Shown piece by piece: positions 62,913 to 64,000 of a DNA stretch of 64,000 nt. The notes under the pieces were generated by a model. It saw only the letters and a program-made list of their open reading frames with translations, had not been told where the DNA came from and made no database searches. The first letter of the stretch is position 1; each line of letters opens with the position of its first letter. The DNA comes from Meandrina meandrites (Eukaryota > Cnidaria > Anthozoa > Scleractinia > Meandrinidae), in NCBI GenBank assembly GCA_963693305.1, contig OY855904.1, forward strand, positions 20,019,496 to 20,083,495, read 5' to 3'. The position numbers were made by a program, and so were the translations under genes.

Positions 62913-64000
62913 ATGTCTACGCTCAAAGCACTCGCGAAGAACTGGCCAATGGATCACAAGGAAAGATGCAAGTCTATGTTAAACAGCGAAATCCTAAGTG
63001 ATGTAAAATTTGTCGTGCAAGCGTCCCTAAACAGTGGGAATGGAGAAAATGTCAGCAAGAGACGCAAGATTGCCATTCCAGCTCACAAGTGTTTGTTGTC
63101 AATTTCTAGCCCTGTGTTTTTTGCAATGTTTTGCGGCGAAATGGCTGAAACAAAAGAACATATTGATCTGCCTGACTGTGAATACGAGGGTATGTTCGAG
63201 TTGTTGCGTTACATCTACACGGATGAAGTTTGCTTGAATGGAAATAACGTGATGCAAGTGTTGTATCTGGCCGAGAAATACATGATTCCTAGCCTAACCG
63301 ATGAATGCACTGGGTATTTAGGAAAGAATCTGGATTTATCAAATGTCTTTTGTGTCTTAAAACAAGCTCAACGGTATGAAAATAATAATCGTTTGTGTTG
63401 TTGCTGGGATTTAATCGGCAAAGAGACAGAGGAGACTTTGAAATCAAATGAATTTTTGAGCATGGAGAGATCTTTTGTAAGTAAATTAGTGGAAAGAGAT
63501 ATGCTGAGCATTAGAGAAGTGCAGTTGTTCAAGGCTGTAGATTGCTGGGCGAAAGAGGAATGCAAGAGGTTGAGCCTTTCACTGGATGGGTCTGTCAAAA
63601 GACAAGTCCTTGGAGAACAGATTGTGAAAAATATTCGTTTTCCAATCATGGAGCAGAACGAATTCGAGGATGTTGTTCTTCCAAGCAAGATATTAACAGA
63701 CGAGGAAACAAAAAACGTCATGAAATATTTTAGTTGCAAAGAGAAGTCCGCAGTTGGATTCCTGGATGTTCAAAAGGTTGGGTCCTCTTTTACGTTGTTG
63801 TAGATTCAGAAGTTTTCTTCGTGGCACCTACCTTGAGAATGATCCTGAAGAAGATGACTGGCTTTCACTCAAAGCTGACAAGAACATAATAATACATGGT
63901 GTCTCTCTGTTAGGTGACGATGGTGGTAAATTTACAGTTTCAGTAGCAATAATTGATGATGATGGAGACTACCAAACTGAAGTATCCCAAACAGGGACAT
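62913..64000 (+). pseudogene. BTB-BACK-PHR copy 7, +1 frameshift, cut by the window end
   Basis: Starts MSTLKALAKNWPMDHKERC at 62913, with BTB and BACK closely matching copy 6. At about 63771 GTTCAAAAGGTTGGG has one A more than GTTCAAAGGTTGGG of copy 6, and the frame stops at 63803. In the next frame the PHR domain continues to the window end without a stop (GPLLRCCRFRSFLRGTY, IIIHGVSLLGDDGG). A single A insertion in a short A run may be a young disabling mutation or a base-calling error. The insertion of the composite element ends only 38 bp before the ATG, so the original promoter is displaced by 4.5 kb. Confidence 0.85.

Larger units (their letters stand above)
56103..64000 (+). repeat. 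Segmental duplication unit B (BTB copy 7 with 5' flank, enlarged by insertions)
   Basis: Same landmark order as 51105-53873. It holds three later insertions: the inverted repeat at 57225-57712, the composite element at 58386-62874, and local expansions of simple sequence. Confidence 0.8.

Overview
The window is animal nuclear DNA: AT-rich, with spliced genes, short introns and dense repeats. The gene content (dimethylglycine dehydrogenase, an expanded set of BTB-BACK-PHR genes, an NRF1/Ewg/P3A2-like DNA-binding fold), the retroelements (Penelope-like, RTE-like and other non-LTR fragments, a tRNA-derived SINE) and the small inverted-repeat elements fit a cnidarian, most likely an anthozoan such as a stony coral. 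The species is an inference; no sequence search could be run.

Layout. 0.4-7.9 kb holds 13 internal exons of mitochondrial dimethylglycine dehydrogenase on the minus strand; the 3' end lies beyond position 1 and the transit-peptide exon was not securely found. 8-17 kb is non-coding and full of foldback elements and MITEs. 17.6-25.6 kb carries three intact, apparently intronless BTB-BACK-PHR genes (two minus, one plus; two are divergent across 159 bp), followed by a SINE. 29.5-31.1 kb is a decayed copy of the second BTB gene together with its 3' flank.

31.3-38.9 kb (minus strand) is the most unusual locus. A chain of phase-1 exons encodes at least four tandem copies of an NRF1-like DNA-binding fold. 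Each copy is split over three exons, and copies are joined by Ser/Glu/Asp-rich linkers made of 30-bp (10-residue) repeats. The three linker exons differ in length by exact multiples of 30 bp.

42.2-43.0 kb is a foldback element with an 11-bp target duplication. 44.7-48.1 kb is a head-to-head dimer of a Penelope-like retroelement (RT plus GIY-YIG endonuclease) bounded by a 13-bp duplication; each arm carries a hammerhead-ribozyme motif. 49.7-64 kb holds three more BTB-BACK-PHR copies in direct orientation: one frameshifted, one intact, and one frameshifted and cut off by the window end. The last two belong to a segmental duplication. A 4.5-kb composite element with an 8-bp target duplication sits just upstream of the last copy, and the matching site beside its paralogue is empty.

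Function. The BTB proteins are predicted Cullin-3 substrate adaptors that have multiplied by local duplication. DMGDH is an unrelated housekeeping enzyme of choline/one-carbon catabolism. The NRF1-like repeat protein is a predicted multivalent DNA-binding or chromatin protein of unknown function.
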